A DNA stretch of 64,000 nt from Fen-549 sp964636655 (GCA_964636655.1 CAZWTK010000004.1:18416-82415); one strand, 5' to 3'; shown: positions 38,187 through 46,843, numbered from the stretch's first letter. Notes: generated by a model from the sequence alone, not told the origin. A program made the numbers and translations.

Positions 38187-38221
38187 AAAAAAGGGCCCAG
38201 AACCTGACCGGTTCCGAGCCC
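38187..38221 (-). terminator. Intrinsic terminator 2 in the glnA1 leader
   Basis: On the minus strand a 12-bp stem (with two G-T pairs) and a five-base loop is followed by six T residues (38187-38192). It ends 31 bases before the glnA1 start. No minus-strand gene lies upstream for more than 14 kb, so it cannot serve to end another gene. It must act on the glnA1 transcript itself. Confidence 0.8.
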
Positions 38222-38228
38222 AAGAACG

Positions 38229-38264
38229 AAAAAAGGGCCGGGACGTATCACGCCCTGAGGCCCC
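38229..38264 (-). terminator. Intrinsic terminator 1 in the glnA1 leader
   Basis: On the minus strand GGGCC pairs with GGCCC around an inner stem (GGGCGT with ACGTCCC, one bulge), followed by six T residues (38229-38234). Together with terminator 2 it makes a tandem barrier in the glnA1 leader. Read-through must be controlled for glnA1 to be expressed. Confidence 0.75.
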
Positions 38265-38277
38265 ATTGCCCCGACGA

Positions 38278-38336
38278 GTGCCCGCGTTGGCACTTCGCCT
38301 GTCCCCAAGGATGCCGTGTCCTAAACTGCTTGTCAA
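38278..38336 (-). promoter_or_regulatory. Candidate ANTAR-binding hairpin and -35 box of the glnA1 leader
   Basis: On the minus strand, GTGCC and GGCAC (38278-38293) enclose the six-base loop AACGCG, with A at position 1 and G at position 4, as required by ANTAR antitermination proteins. Fourteen bases upstream a weaker stem AGGA/TCCT (38308-38322) encloses CACGGCA, which contains ACGGCA fitting the same rule if one C is bulged. A TTGACA lies at 38331-38336. If it is the -35 box, transcription starts near 38301 and only the first hairpin is in the RNA. This ambiguity is unresolved. Confidence 0.4.
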
Positions 38337-38476
38337 ATCGCGACGGGCGCTCGAGCTACCGCAATCGCGTGGGTCCGCTCCTCCCACCGCTGTTTCGGTC
38401 TATGCTCGACGCGGCACTACAACTAAAGTTCCGGTTCTAGGCTTCGCATTCGTAGTCGACGGAGGGAGTGAGTCAG

Positions 38477-39841
38477 GTGGCCAAGGTAACGACTAAGGAT
38501 CGGGCGACTTCGGATCCCGCCGAGCGCAAGCGCGTTCTAGAGAGCGTGCAGGCCGACGGCGTGCAGATGATCCTGCTTTGGTTCACGGATCTCGAGGGGC
38601 ATCTGAAGAGCTTTGCGATCACTCCCAGCCAGCTCGAAGAGGCACTCAACGACGGGATGGGCTTCGACGGCTCCTCGATCACCGGCTTCAACGCGATCGA
38701 AGAGTCCGACATGGTTGCCATTCCCGATCCGACAACCTTCGCGATGATGCCCTGGCGCGAGGGCGAGACGAAGACGGTGCGCATGATCTGCGACATCGTG
38801 ACCCCGCTGGGCGAGCCCTACGAAGGCGATCCTCGCTATGTGCTGCGACGAGCGCTCGAGCGGATGAAGTCGATGGGCTTCGACACCTTCAACGTCGGGC
38901 CTGAGCTCGAGTATTTCCTCTTCAAGGACTCGAAGGGAACGGAGACCCTGGACGAGGGCGGCTACTTCGTCCAGACGACAATGGACGCCGCGACCGAACT
39001 CCGCGCCGAGACCACGCGAGCGCTGGAGGGAATGGGAATCGGAATCGAGTACTCCCACCACGAAGTCGGACCCTCGCAGCACGAGATCGACATGCGCTAC
39101 ACCGGCGCACTGGCGATGGCCGACGCTACGCTCACCTACCGTCTGATCGTGAAGGAGATCGCGGCCAAGAACGGCTGCTACGCCACCTTCATGCCAAAAC
39201 CGATCTTCGGCGAGAACGGCTCGGGCATGCACATCCATCAGTCGCTCTTCCGCGGCGAGCGAAACGGCTTCTTCGACGCGAGCGACAAGTACCACCTCTC
39301 GAAGGAGGCCAAGGGCTTCATCGCCGGCCAGCTCAAGCACGCGCGCGAGCTTTCGGCGATCTTCGCCCAGTGGGTCAACTCCTACAAGCGACTCGTTCCG
39401 GGTTACGAGGCGCCGGTCTACGTCGCCTGGTCGCAGCGCAACCGCTCCGCGCTAATCAGGATTCCGCTCTACAAGCCGGGCTCCGAGGAGGGTACGAGGG
39501 CCGAGATTCGTTGCCCCGATCCGGCTTGCAACCCCTACCTCGCCTTCGCCTGTCTACTGCACGCGGGACTGGAGGGGATCGAGCACAACTACCAGCTCGC
39601 CGCCCCGATGGAGACGAACCTCTACCACCTGTCGCCGAAAGAGCGCGAGGAACGAGGCATCGTCTCGCTACCCGAAACCCTAGGCGAGGCAATCGAGGAG
39701 TTGTCTCACTCTCGGCTGATGCAGAAAGCGCTAGGCAACCATATCTTCGACAACTACGTCAATCTCAAGCGCAAGGAGTGGGACGAGTACCGCGTTCAGC
39801 TCACGAACTGGGAGTTCGAGCGCTACCTGCCCACCCTCTAG
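38477..39841 (+). CDS. Second glutamine synthetase, type I
   Basis: This 454-residue glutamine synthetase is divergent from glnA1 and clearly distinct from it. It has GFDGSSITGFNAIEESDM near 60-77, NVGPELEYFLF near 140-150, FMPKPIFGENGSGMHIHQS near 240-258 and NRSALIRIP near 320-328. The C terminus (LTNWEFERYLPTL) and the lack of the adenylylation segment put it in the short, Bacillus/archaea-like GSI branch. The start GTG at 38477 has GGAGGG ten bases upstream; a GTG at 38468 is too close to that site. Hairpins follow its stop codon. Confidence 0.92.
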   Translation: MAKVTTKDRATSDPAERKRVLESVQADGVQMILLWFTDLEGHLKSFAITPSQLEEALNDGMGFDGSSITGFNAIEESDMVAIPDPTTFAMMPWREGETKTVRMICDIVTPLGEPYEGDPRYVLRRALERMKSMGFDTFNVGPELEYFLFKDSKGTETLDEGGYFVQTTMDAATELRAETTRALEGMGIGIEYSHHEVGPSQHEIDMRYTGALAMADATLTYRLIVKEIAAKNGCYATFMPKPIFGENGSGMHIHQSLFRGERNGFFDASDKYHLSKEAKGFIAGQLKHARELSAIFAQWVNSYKRLVPGYEAPVYVAWSQRNRSALIRIPLYKPGSEEGTRAEIRCPDPACNPYLAFACLLHAGLEGIEHNYQLAAPMETNLYHLSPKEREERGIVSLPETLGEAIEELSHSRLMQKALGNHIFDNYVNLKRKEWDEYRVQLTNWEFERYLPTL

Positions 39842-39842
39842 G

Positions 39843-39886
39843 CCCGCGAGAAGTCGGCCGGCAGAGCCGGCTAAGGCTTTTCGCGG
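39843..39886 (+). terminator. Terminator-like nested hairpin after second glutamine synthetase
   Basis: CCGCGA pairs with TCGCGG around an inner GCCGGC-AGA-GCCGGC stem, and a short T run (CTTTT) lies in the 3' arm. It begins immediately after the stop codon and probably ends this single-gene transcript. Confidence 0.5.
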
Positions 39887-39900
39887 TATTGCCTTGGAGT

Positions 39901-39943
39901 ACGAGTCTGCGCGCCTTTGGCGCGCGTGACTCGTCTGCTCCTA
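39901..39943. repeat. REP-like hairpin, copy 1
   Basis: A long hairpin has outer arms ACGAGT/ACTCGT and inner arms GCGCGCC/GGCGCGC with a TTT loop, followed by the tail TCTGCTCCTA (39934-39943). The same architecture and the identical ten-base tail occur at 51784-51823. It lies after a gene end, like repetitive extragenic palindromes. Confidence 0.6.
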
Positions 39944-40016
39944 TGCACGGGACGGGCTCGCCGCGTTCGTTCCAGCGTTATGCGTATGCCATCGCGGAGC
40001 GGGGAATACCCACTCG

Positions 40017-41105
40017 ATGGCTGTCGGGATCAGAGTTCGCGAGTCGGGTAAGCGCCTGCCAGCGGAGGTCTTCGATCTTCCGGTCGAGCGAATGCGAGCG
40101 GGCTACTACTCGGACGCCTACTTCAACTTCGCCCGGGCGGCACTGCTCGCGGACGATAAGCACACCAACGTTCTGATTCAGGTCTTCCAGCGCCGGCATG
40201 CGGTGCTGGGCGGTGTCGACGAGGCGATCGCCATCCTCCGGCTCTGCTCGGAGAACTGGTCCGACCTCACCGTCAAGGCGCTCTACGACGGCGACGAGAT
40301 CGAGCCCTGGGAGACGGTGTTGACGATCGAGGGCGACTACACCGAGGTGGCGCATCTGGAGACTCTCTATCTCGGGGTTCTGGCCCGTCGTACGAAGATC
40401 GCGACCAACGTTCGCCGGGTGGTCGAGGCCGCGAACGGTAAGCCCATCCTCTTCTTCCCGGCGCGTCACGATCACCATCGAATTCAAACCGGGGACGGCT
40501 ACGCCGCTCACATCGGCGGCGCGATCGGGGTATCGACCGACGCTCAGGCGTCCTGGTGGGGCGAACGCGGCATCGGCACCGTGCCGCACTCGCTGATCGC
40601 CTGTTACGGCGGAGACAGCGTGCTCGCGGCCAGGAAGTTCGCCGACTGGGCGCCGCCCGACATGAACGTGATCGTCCTGGTCGACTTCGACAACGACTCG
40701 GTGGCTACCTCGCTGGCCGTCGCCCGGGCGCTGGGTGAGCGTCTCTGGGGCGTGCGCCTCGACACGTCGAGCACGCTCGTCGATCGCTCCCTCTGGGGCG
40801 AGATGGAGGAGTCGGGAGACTTCGCACCGACAGGCGTCAACGAGCGCCTCGTGCACCGCGTCCGTGACGCTCTCGACCGCGAGGGCTTTAGCCGGGTGAA
40901 GATCGTCGCCTCGGGTGGCTTCGACGCGGTGAAGATCGCCGCCTTCGAAGCGAGCGATGTGCCGGTCGACTCTTACGGAGTCGGCTCCTCACTGATGAGC
41001 GGCCGGTACGACTTCACCGCGGATGTGGTCGTAGCCGACGGCCGGACGGTCGCCAAGAAAGGCCGCCGTCTGCAACCGAATGCGAGGCTGGAGATCGTCG
41101 GCTGA
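40017..41105 (+). CDS. pncB: Nicotinate phosphoribosyltransferase
   Basis: This 362-residue enzyme joins nicotinate to PRPP to make nicotinate mononucleotide in NAD salvage. It has the early segment RAGYYSDAYFNFARAALL near 29-46, FFPARHDHHRIQTGDG near 147-162 and a phosphate-binding end VDSYGVGSSL near 321-330. The length fits the shorter bacterial forms. The next gene, a nicotinamidase-like hydrolase, overlaps it by one base and would supply its substrate. Confidence 0.85.
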   Translation: MAVGIRVRESGKRLPAEVFDLPVERMRAGYYSDAYFNFARAALLADDKHTNVLIQVFQRRHAVLGGVDEAIAILRLCSENWSDLTVKALYDGDEIEPWETVLTIEGDYTEVAHLETLYLGVLARRTKIATNVRRVVEAANGKPILFFPARHDHHRIQTGDGYAAHIGGAIGVSTDAQASWWGERGIGTVPHSLIACYGGDSVLAARKFADWAPPDMNVIVLVDFDNDSVATSLAVARALGERLWGVRLDTSSTLVDRSLWGEMEESGDFAPTGVNERLVHRVRDALDREGFSRVKIVASGGFDAVKIAAFEASDVPVDSYGVGSSLMSGRYDFTADVVVADGRTVAKKGRRLQPNARLEIVG

Positions 41106-41743
41106 TGAGGCGGGCGATCCTCTGGGACGTCGACACCCAGGTCGACTTCATGCTTCCCGAAGGAAAGCTCTACGTCCCGGGCGCCGAGGAGCTGCTCCCG
41201 GCGATGGCTCGTCTGGTCGAATACGCAAAAGCCGCCGGTATCGTGCACGTGGCCTCTGCCGACGACCACGAGCTGACCGACCCGGAGATCTCGTACGAGC
41301 CCGACTTCGAGCACACCTACCCGCCACACTGCCTGCGTGGGACGCCCGGGGCCGAGCGGGTGCCCGAGACAAAGCAGATCGACCCACTTCCCCTCTCCGA
41401 GCAGGCACTCCCGGCCGGACGCCTGGCAAAGCTGATTGCCGGCCGACGCGAGATCCTGATCTTGAAGAAGCACTTCGACGTCTTCACCAACCCGAGCACC
41501 GAGGCGCTGATCGAGTTGCTCGACCCGGAGGAGATAGTCCTCTTCGGCGTGGCCAGTGATGTCTGCGACGACGCGGCCGTCCAGGGCATGCTCAGGCTGG
41601 GCCGGAGAGTCCGTTTCGTCGCAGACGCCGCCCGCGGACTCGACCCGAAAAGAGTCGAGCGCTGCCTTGCTCACTGGCGCGAGCAGGGGGTGGCCTTTAC
41701 GTCGACCGACGAGGTCGTCTCGGAGTTCGCCGTAGCGGCCTAG
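41105..41743 (+). CDS. Nicotinamidase-like cysteine hydrolase
   Basis: This 212-residue isochorismatase-fold protein has the catalytic Asp in LWDVDTQVDF (Asp8), the Lys in LILKKHFDVFTNP near 121, and the nucleophile Cys154 in FGVASDVCDDAAVQG with the cis-peptide segment before it. These form the Asp-Lys-Cys triad that turns nicotinamide into nicotinate. It overlaps pncB by one base (TGATG), so the pair forms a nicotinamide-to-nicotinate mononucleotide salvage route. Function as PncA is inferred from motifs and context. Confidence 0.83.
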   Translation: MRRAILWDVDTQVDFMLPEGKLYVPGAEELLPAMARLVEYAKAAGIVHVASADDHELTDPEISYEPDFEHTYPPHCLRGTPGAERVPETKQIDPLPLSEQALPAGRLAKLIAGRREILILKKHFDVFTNPSTEALIELLDPEEIVLFGVASDVCDDAAVQGMLRLGRRVRFVADAARGLDPKRVERCLAHWREQGVAFTSTDEVVSEFAVAA

Positions 41744-41790
41744 ATAGCCACGGGCACTCGCCACCGCTCCGAGCTTAGAATCGTTCTGTG

Positions 41791-43194
41791 ATGAACGAGT
41801 CCGAGCGACATCTTCAACTGCTCACGGAGACGACCGAGGCCGTCAACTCCAGCCTCGATCTGGAGGAGGTTCTGGCGCTGATCGCACGCAAGGTCGCCGA
41901 GGCGCTTGAGGCCGACGCCTGCTTCGTCTATCTCTACGACGAGAACGGTGACTCACTTGTCTTGCGCGCGACCTTCGGCGCGCAGGTGGGTGAGGAAGAG
42001 CGCAAGCCACGTATGCGCCTGGGTGAGGGCGTCACCGGTTCTTCCGCCGCCATTCGCCAACCGGTGATGATCCCAGAGGGCGCGAATCTCGATCCGCGCT
42101 TCAAGGCCTTCAAGAATCTGCCCGAGGGTGAGTACGAGTCGATCCTGGCGGTGCCGATTCTGGCGCGCGAAAAGCTGGAGGGCGCACTCAACGTGCGCAC
42201 CAGGCATCCACGCGAGTTCAGCCGCGCAGAGATCGATCTCCTGGTTGCCATCGCGGGGCAGGTCGCCCAGTCGATCCAGCACGCCCGCCTCTACGAAGAG
42301 GCCCAGCGGCGCGTCCACGAGCTCGAGGCGCTGGCCAGGATCTCGGAGGCCGTCTCGGAGTCGCTCTACGTCGAGGAGTCGCTGGAGGCGATCGTCAAGA
42401 CAACGATGCAGGCGGTCGGTGCCACCGGCGCCGCCGTCGTTCTCGCCGACGGGCGTGTCGCCTGGCCCGAGGGACGAAGCGGGGAGCACGCGGTCAGGAT
42501 CCCACTGCGCTGGCGACGGCGCCAGGTGGGCGAGCTGGTCTGCGACAAGGACACGCCCTTCTCGGACGAAGACGAAGCGCTGCTCGGCTCCATCGCTCAC
42601 CACGCCGCGGTCGCTATCGAGCACGGGCGTGCGGTCATGCGCGGGGTGCTCGCGCAAGAGATTCACCACCGCGTCAAGAACAACCTGCAGACGGTGGCCT
42701 CACTGCTGAGACTGCATGCCCGCGCGGAGAATGTTGACGCCCAACAGGTGCTGGCCGATTCGGTCAACCGCATCCTGGCTATCGCCGCGGTGCACGAGGT
42801 GCTGACCAAGCGTCAGGACGACGATGTCGAGCTGGCCGAGCTGATCGAGCGACTGCGGCTCACGATCGTCCAGGGGCTCGGCTCGAGCAAAACGGTGAGC
42901 GCCCAGCTCGAGCAAATCTCGCTCGCGGGTAGCCAGGCAACCGCGCTCGCGCTCGCCTTCACCGAACTGCTTCAGAACGCCATCGAGCACGGCGGCGACA
43001 ACATCACCATCGAGCTGTCGCAAGACGAAGGCGTAGTCGAGCTGGCAGTAGCCGACGACGGCCCGGGGATCTCGGGCGACGGCAAGGGAACCGGGCTCGA
43101 GATCGTGCGGGCGCTCGTTCGCGACGAGCTACACGGGACACTCGAACTGCGAAACGAGAGCGGCCTTCATGCAGAGCTCTCCTTCCCTCTCTAG
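41791..43194 (+). CDS. Sensor histidine kinase, GAF-GAF-HisKA_2 (PdtaS-like)
   Basis: This 467-residue soluble kinase has a GAF domain at about 20-165, a second, shorter GAF-like domain at about 180-285, a HisKA_2 dimerisation domain with the phospho-acceptor His in EIHHRVKNNLQTVASLL near 290-306, and an ATPase domain at about 385-467 (FTELLQNAIEHG, then DDGPGI). There is no membrane segment, so it senses a cytoplasmic signal. The ANTAR response regulator follows 12 bases later, as in the mycobacterial PdtaS/PdtaR type of pair. Start ATG 41791 is preferred to the GTG one codon earlier. Confidence 0.92.
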   Translation: MNESERHLQLLTETTEAVNSSLDLEEVLALIARKVAEALEADACFVYLYDENGDSLVLRATFGAQVGEEERKPRMRLGEGVTGSSAAIRQPVMIPEGANLDPRFKAFKNLPEGEYESILAVPILAREKLEGALNVRTRHPREFSRAEIDLLVAIAGQVAQSIQHARLYEEAQRRVHELEALARISEAVSESLYVEESLEAIVKTTMQAVGATGAAVVLADGRVAWPEGRSGEHAVRIPLRWRRRQVGELVCDKDTPFSDEDEALLGSIAHHAAVAIEHGRAVMRGVLAQEIHHRVKNNLQTVASLLRLHARAENVDAQQVLADSVNRILAIAAVHEVLTKRQDDDVELAELIERLRLTIVQGLGSSKTVSAQLEQISLAGSQATALALAFTELLQNAIEHGGDNITIELSQDEGVVELAVADDGPGISGDGKGTGLEIVRALVRDELHGTLELRNESGLHAELSFPL

Positions 43195-43206
43195 GGTTAG
43201 CGGTCA

Positions 43207-43776
43207 ATGCGCCTGCTCATCGCCGAGGACGAGACGATCATCCGGCTCGATTTGCGCGAGCTACTGGAGCGGGCCGGCTTCGAGATCTGCGCCGAGGCGC
43301 ACGACGGGCTCGAGGCGATCGAGCTGGCACGCAAGGAGCTGCCGGATCTGGCCATTCTCGACGTCAAGATGCCCCGACTCGACGGCATCGAGGCCGCAAA
43401 GCGCATCCTCGAAGAGCGGCCGATTCCGATCGTAATACTCACCGCCTACAGCCAGCGGGAGCTGATCGCGCGCGCCGTCGAGGCCGGAGTCTACGGCTAT
43501 CTCGTCAAGCCTTTCCGCGAGACGGAGCTGCTCCCGGCGATCGAGACGGCGCGGGCTCGTCACGCCGAGTTGATGACGCTGCGCGAGGAGGCCGACTCAC
43601 TGGCGGAGGCGCTCGCGGCGCGCAAGCTCGTCGAGCGGGCCAAGGGGCTACTGATGGAGAAGGAGAAGCTGAACGAGCAGGATGCCTACGCGCGACTGCG
43701 CAAGGCGAGCCAGCTCTCCGGCAAGCCGATCAGGGTCGTGTCCGAGGCGCTGATCGCCACCTTCGAAGGTAGTTGA
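43207..43776 (+). CDS. ANTAR-domain response regulator (RNA antiterminator)
   Basis: This 189-residue protein has a receiver domain (1-120) with acidic residues in IAEDE, phospho-acceptor Asp52 in LAILDVKMP and Lys near 102 in YLVKPF. A coiled-coil linker leads to a C-terminal ANTAR domain (about 128-186; KLVERAKGLLMEKEKLNEQDAYARLRK). ANTAR domains bind pairs of six-base-loop hairpins in leader RNAs and stop terminators from forming. It is the partner of the upstream kinase. The terminators in the glnA1 leader are a plausible target. The receiver follows the PdtaR type. Confidence 0.95.
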   Translation: MRLLIAEDETIIRLDLRELLERAGFEICAEAHDGLEAIELARKELPDLAILDVKMPRLDGIEAAKRILEERPIPIVILTAYSQRELIARAVEAGVYGYLVKPFRETELLPAIETARARHAELMTLREEADSLAEALAARKLVERAKGLLMEKEKLNEQDAYARLRKASQLSGKPIRVVSEALIATFEGS

Positions 43777-43778
43777 GT

Positions 43779-44066
43779 GTGCAGCACCAGCTACGGATCT
43801 ACCGGGTAAAGCCTGGCCACATGGACGACTGGGTCGAGGTCTGGCGCTCGCAGGTCCTTCCCCTCAGGCGCCGCTACGGCTTCTCGGTGATCGGGCCCTG
43901 GGTGGTCCACGACGAAAGCCGTTTCGTCTGGATCGTCGGTCACGACAGCTTCTCCGAGGCCAGCGCCGCCTTCTACAACTCACCCGAGCGCTCGGCTCTC
44001 GAGCCGCAGATCCCGAAGTACCTCGACGAAATCGAGACCTGGATGCTCGATTCGATCGTCGTCTAG
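43779..44066 (+). CDS. NIPSNAP-like ferredoxin-fold protein
   Basis: This protein of about 95 residues starts MQHQLRIYRVKPGHMDDWVE and has the pattern of the NIPSNAP family, a dimeric alpha-beta barrel of unknown general function (WIVGHDSFSEASAAFYNS near 48-65). Start GTG 43779 is chosen because AAGGT lies about ten bases upstream; a TTG at 43773 overlapping the regulator stop is the alternative. It is directly downstream of the ANTAR regulator and probably co-transcribed. Related proteins include monooxygenase-like and stress-induced barrels, so its role is open. Confidence 0.75.
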   Translation: MQHQLRIYRVKPGHMDDWVEVWRSQVLPLRRRYGFSVIGPWVVHDESRFVWIVGHDSFSEASAAFYNSPERSALEPQIPKYLDEIETWMLDSIVV

Positions 44067-44283
44067 CCGCCGACTCCGACCGGGATCGCCGGCGAAGAAC
44101 CGCCGGAAAGAGCTTGCAATCGTGCGATTAGGCAGGCAGGGCTCGCGCTGAGCGAAAGGTATCGTGCTACTTCCAGGGTTAGGAAAAATGATCGATCTTG
44201 CTTCAATCACCGCTAACCGAGCGGTCTCTACTCCATGATGCATATCGTTTAGCAACTGGGTATAGAGCAACCGTGGGAGAAGC

Positions 44284-46305
44284 GTGAGCGAGACAGAGAT
44301 TCGCCAACAGTCAATTCTGGCCGTTCGGACACTGGCGATGGACGCCGTGCAGAAGGCCAACTCGGGCCATCCGGGCACCGCTATGGCGTTGGCCCCGCTC
44401 GCCTATTTGCTCTACACGAAGCATCTGCGGCACAACCCCGCCAACCCCGACTGGCCGAATCGCGACCGCTTCGTTCTCTCGGCGGGGCACGCCTGCATCC
44501 TGCAGTACGCGGCGCTACACCTGAGCGGCTACGACCTCGGTCTCGACGACTTGAAGCAGTTCCGCCAGTGGGAGTCACGCACGCCCGGCCACCCCGAGCA
44601 CTTCGTCACCCCGGGCGTCGAGACGACTACCGGCCCGCTCGGGGCGGGATTCTCCAACGCCGTGGGTTTCGGCATCGCCGAACGCTTCCTCGCCGACCGC
44701 TACAACCGGCCCGGGCACGAGATCGTCGATCACAACGTCTACGTCATCTGCTCCGACGGCGACCTGATGGAGGGAATCTCGAGCGAAGCCGCATCCATAG
44801 CCGGTCAGCTCGGCCTTGGCAAGCTGATCTTCTTCTACGACGACAACCACATCACGATCGACGGATCCACCTCGATCTCGTTCAGCGCCGACAACGCCGG
44901 CCGCCGGCTCGAGGCACAGGGTTGGCACGTGCAGTGGGCCGACGACGCCAACGACCTCGAGCGGCTCGACCAGGCGATCGAGGCCGCCGAGGCCGAACGC
45001 GAACGGCCTTCGCTCGTGGTGGTGCGTTCGCACATCGCTTACGGCGCTCCGCACCTCGTCGACACTGCCAAGGCGCACGGAGCCCCGCTGGGAGCCGAAG
45101 AGGTGCGCGCGGCCAAGACCGCGCTCGGCGCCGACCCCGACAAGGACTTCTTCGTGCCCGACGACGTCTACGCGCACATGAGCCAGCTGGAGCGCGGCGC
45201 CGCGCTCGAGGTCGCCTGGCGCGAGCGCTTCGAGCACTGGAGCATTGCCTTCCCGGAGGCCCGCACAGACTGGGATCAGGCTTGGAGCGGAGAGCCCAAG
45301 CTCGGCTGGCAGCAGGCGCTGCCCGAGTTCGAGAGCACTGACGGGAGCGCGATCGCGACGCGCGACGCCAACCACAAGGTGATGCAGGCACTCGAGCCCT
45401 ACACGCCGACGATGATCGGGGGCTCGGCCGATCTCGCCGAGTCGGTCAGAACCGAGTTCCCCGGCGCGGGCCTCTTTGCCGCAACGCACTCCGGCCGCAA
45501 TATCGCCTTCGGCGTGCGCGAGCACGGGATGGGCGGGATCGTCAACGGTATCGCTCTGCACGGCGGCATGGTCAAGCCCTACGGCTCGACCTTCCTCATC
45601 TTCTCCGACTACATGCGCGCGGCGATCAGGTTGTCGGCGCTCGGCCAGGTGCCGGCGCTGTGGATCTATTCGCACGACTCGATCGGGGTCGGCGAAGACG
45701 GACCGACGCACCAGCCGATCGAGCACTACATGGCGCTGCGCGCCATTCCGAACCTCTGGTTCGTCAGGCCGGCCGACGCCAACGAGGTCTCGTACGCCTG
45801 GAAGGTCGCCCTGGAGCGCAAGGACGGCCCGCTTGTGCTGGCGCTCACGAGGCAAAAGCTCCCCGTGCTCGATCGATCGGAGCTGGGCGCGGCATCGGGA
45901 GTCGAGCGCGGCGCCTACGTTCTCTGGCAGGCCGACGAGTCGACGCAGCCCGAGCTGATCTTCATTGCCACGGGCTCCGAGGTGGCCGTTGCGCTCGAGG
46001 CCGCGAAGGATTTGCTCGAGCGGGGCGTTCACTCGCGCGTCGTCTCGATGCCGTGCTGGGAGCTGTTCGAGCTGCAGAGCGAGGAGTACCGCGAGAGCGT
46101 GCTTCCTTCCGATGTACCGCTCCGGCTCTCGGTCGAGGCCGGGATCTCGCTCGGTTGGGAGCGTTGGGTCGGCGATCGCGGCGCTTCACTGGCGATCGAC
46201 CACTTCGGCGCCTCCGCCCCCGGCGACGAGGTGATGGAGCACTTCGGCTTCACGGCCGAGAACGCGGCGGCTCAAGCGCAGGCCCTACTGGCACGAGTTT
46301 CGTGA
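44284..46305 (+). CDS. tkt: Transketolase
   Basis: This 673-residue thiamine-diphosphate enzyme moves two-carbon units in the pentose phosphate pathway. It has ANSGHPGTAMALAPLAYLLY near 22-41, the GDG thiamine motif in YVICSDGDLMEG near 153-164, and the central FGVREHGMGGIVNGIALHGG region near 405-424. The start is GTG 44284 with GGAG eight bases upstream. It is the first gene of a six-gene sugar-phosphate operon. The 217-base gap before it has a TATAGA box at 44261 but no convincing -35 partner. Confidence 0.95.
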   Translation: MSETEIRQQSILAVRTLAMDAVQKANSGHPGTAMALAPLAYLLYTKHLRHNPANPDWPNRDRFVLSAGHACILQYAALHLSGYDLGLDDLKQFRQWESRTPGHPEHFVTPGVETTTGPLGAGFSNAVGFGIAERFLADRYNRPGHEIVDHNVYVICSDGDLMEGISSEAASIAGQLGLGKLIFFYDDNHITIDGSTSISFSADNAGRRLEAQGWHVQWADDANDLERLDQAIEAAEAERERPSLVVVRSHIAYGAPHLVDTAKAHGAPLGAEEVRAAKTALGADPDKDFFVPDDVYAHMSQLERGAALEVAWRERFEHWSIAFPEARTDWDQAWSGEPKLGWQQALPEFESTDGSAIATRDANHKVMQALEPYTPTMIGGSADLAESVRTEFPGAGLFAATHSGRNIAFGVREHGMGGIVNGIALHGGMVKPYGSTFLIFSDYMRAAIRLSALGQVPALWIYSHDSIGVGEDGPTHQPIEHYMALRAIPNLWFVRPADANEVSYAWKVALERKDGPLVLALTRQKLPVLDRSELGAASGVERGAYVLWQADESTQPELIFIATGSEVAVALEAAKDLLERGVHSRVVSMPCWELFELQSEEYRESVLPSDVPLRLSVEAGISLGWERWVGDRGASLAIDHFGASAPGDEVMEHFGFTAENAAAQAQALLARVS

Positions 46306-46324
46306 AAAACTCCCGGAGGAGAGG

Positions 46325-46795
46325 ATGATGAAGGTCGCCGTAGCGTTCGATCACCGGGGCGTCAAGCTGCGCGAAGCCGTGCTCGAAGCGGTTGCGCAGG
46401 CGGGCTGCGACGCGATCGACCTCGGAGTGGAAGACGGCAGCGTTCGCGTCGATTACCCGGACCAGGCCACGGACGTCGCCGAGCAGATTCGCTCCGCAAG
46501 AGCGCAGCGCGGAATACTCGTCTGCGGCTCGGGAGTGGGCGCCTGCGTCGCCGCCTGCAAGCTTCCGGGCATACGAGCCGCGATCTGCCACGACGCCTAC
46601 TCGGCCCACCAAGGCGTAGAGCACGACGACATGAACGTGCTCTGCCTGGGCTCCGAGGTCGTCGGCGAGGCGCTCGCGCGCGAGCTGGTGCAGGTCTTTC
46701 TGGCCGCACGCTTCAACGAGAGCGACCCGCGCTATGCGGCGCGGCTCGAGAAGGTCGAGCAGATGGCGCGCAACGCGGCACGAGAGCTCGCGTAA
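46325..46795 (+). CDS. rpiB: Ribose-5-phosphate isomerase B
   Basis: This 156-residue enzyme interconverts ribulose- and ribose-5-phosphate. It starts MMKVAVAFDHRGVKLREAV, with the active-site Cys in GILVCGSGVGACVAACK near 60-76, and HDAYSAHQGVEHDDMNVLCLG near 89-109 carrying catalytic His residues. It belongs to the RpiB/LacAB family. A ribosome-binding site (GGAGGAGAGG) precedes the start. It lies 19 bases after tkt within the sugar-phosphate operon. Confidence 0.94.
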   Translation: MMKVAVAFDHRGVKLREAVLEAVAQAGCDAIDLGVEDGSVRVDYPDQATDVAEQIRSARAQRGILVCGSGVGACVAACKLPGIRAAICHDAYSAHQGVEHDDMNVLCLGSEVVGEALARELVQVFLAARFNESDPRYAARLEKVEQMARNAARELA

Positions 46796-46843
46796 CGGCA
46801 AGGATTCGGTTTGAGAAACAGGCCAATCTGAGGGAGAGAATCG

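Noticed and set aside
38156..38340. Cyanobacterial-type glutamine riboswitch (glnA RNA) upstream of glnA1
   Set aside because: The leader holds two terminators and a hexaloop hairpin, but I do not see the three-stem junction and conserved bases of the glnA motif.
44089..44106. CCGGCG/CGCCGG hairpin after the NIPSNAP-like gene as an ANTAR target
   Set aside because: Its six-base loop AAGAAC has A at position 4 instead of G, so it does not fit the ANTAR rule. It may be a weak terminator.
44575..46032. Long open frame antisense to transketolase (485 codons)
   Set aside because: It is a shadow of the high-GC codon bias of tkt on the other strand; tkt is complete and well supported over the same region.
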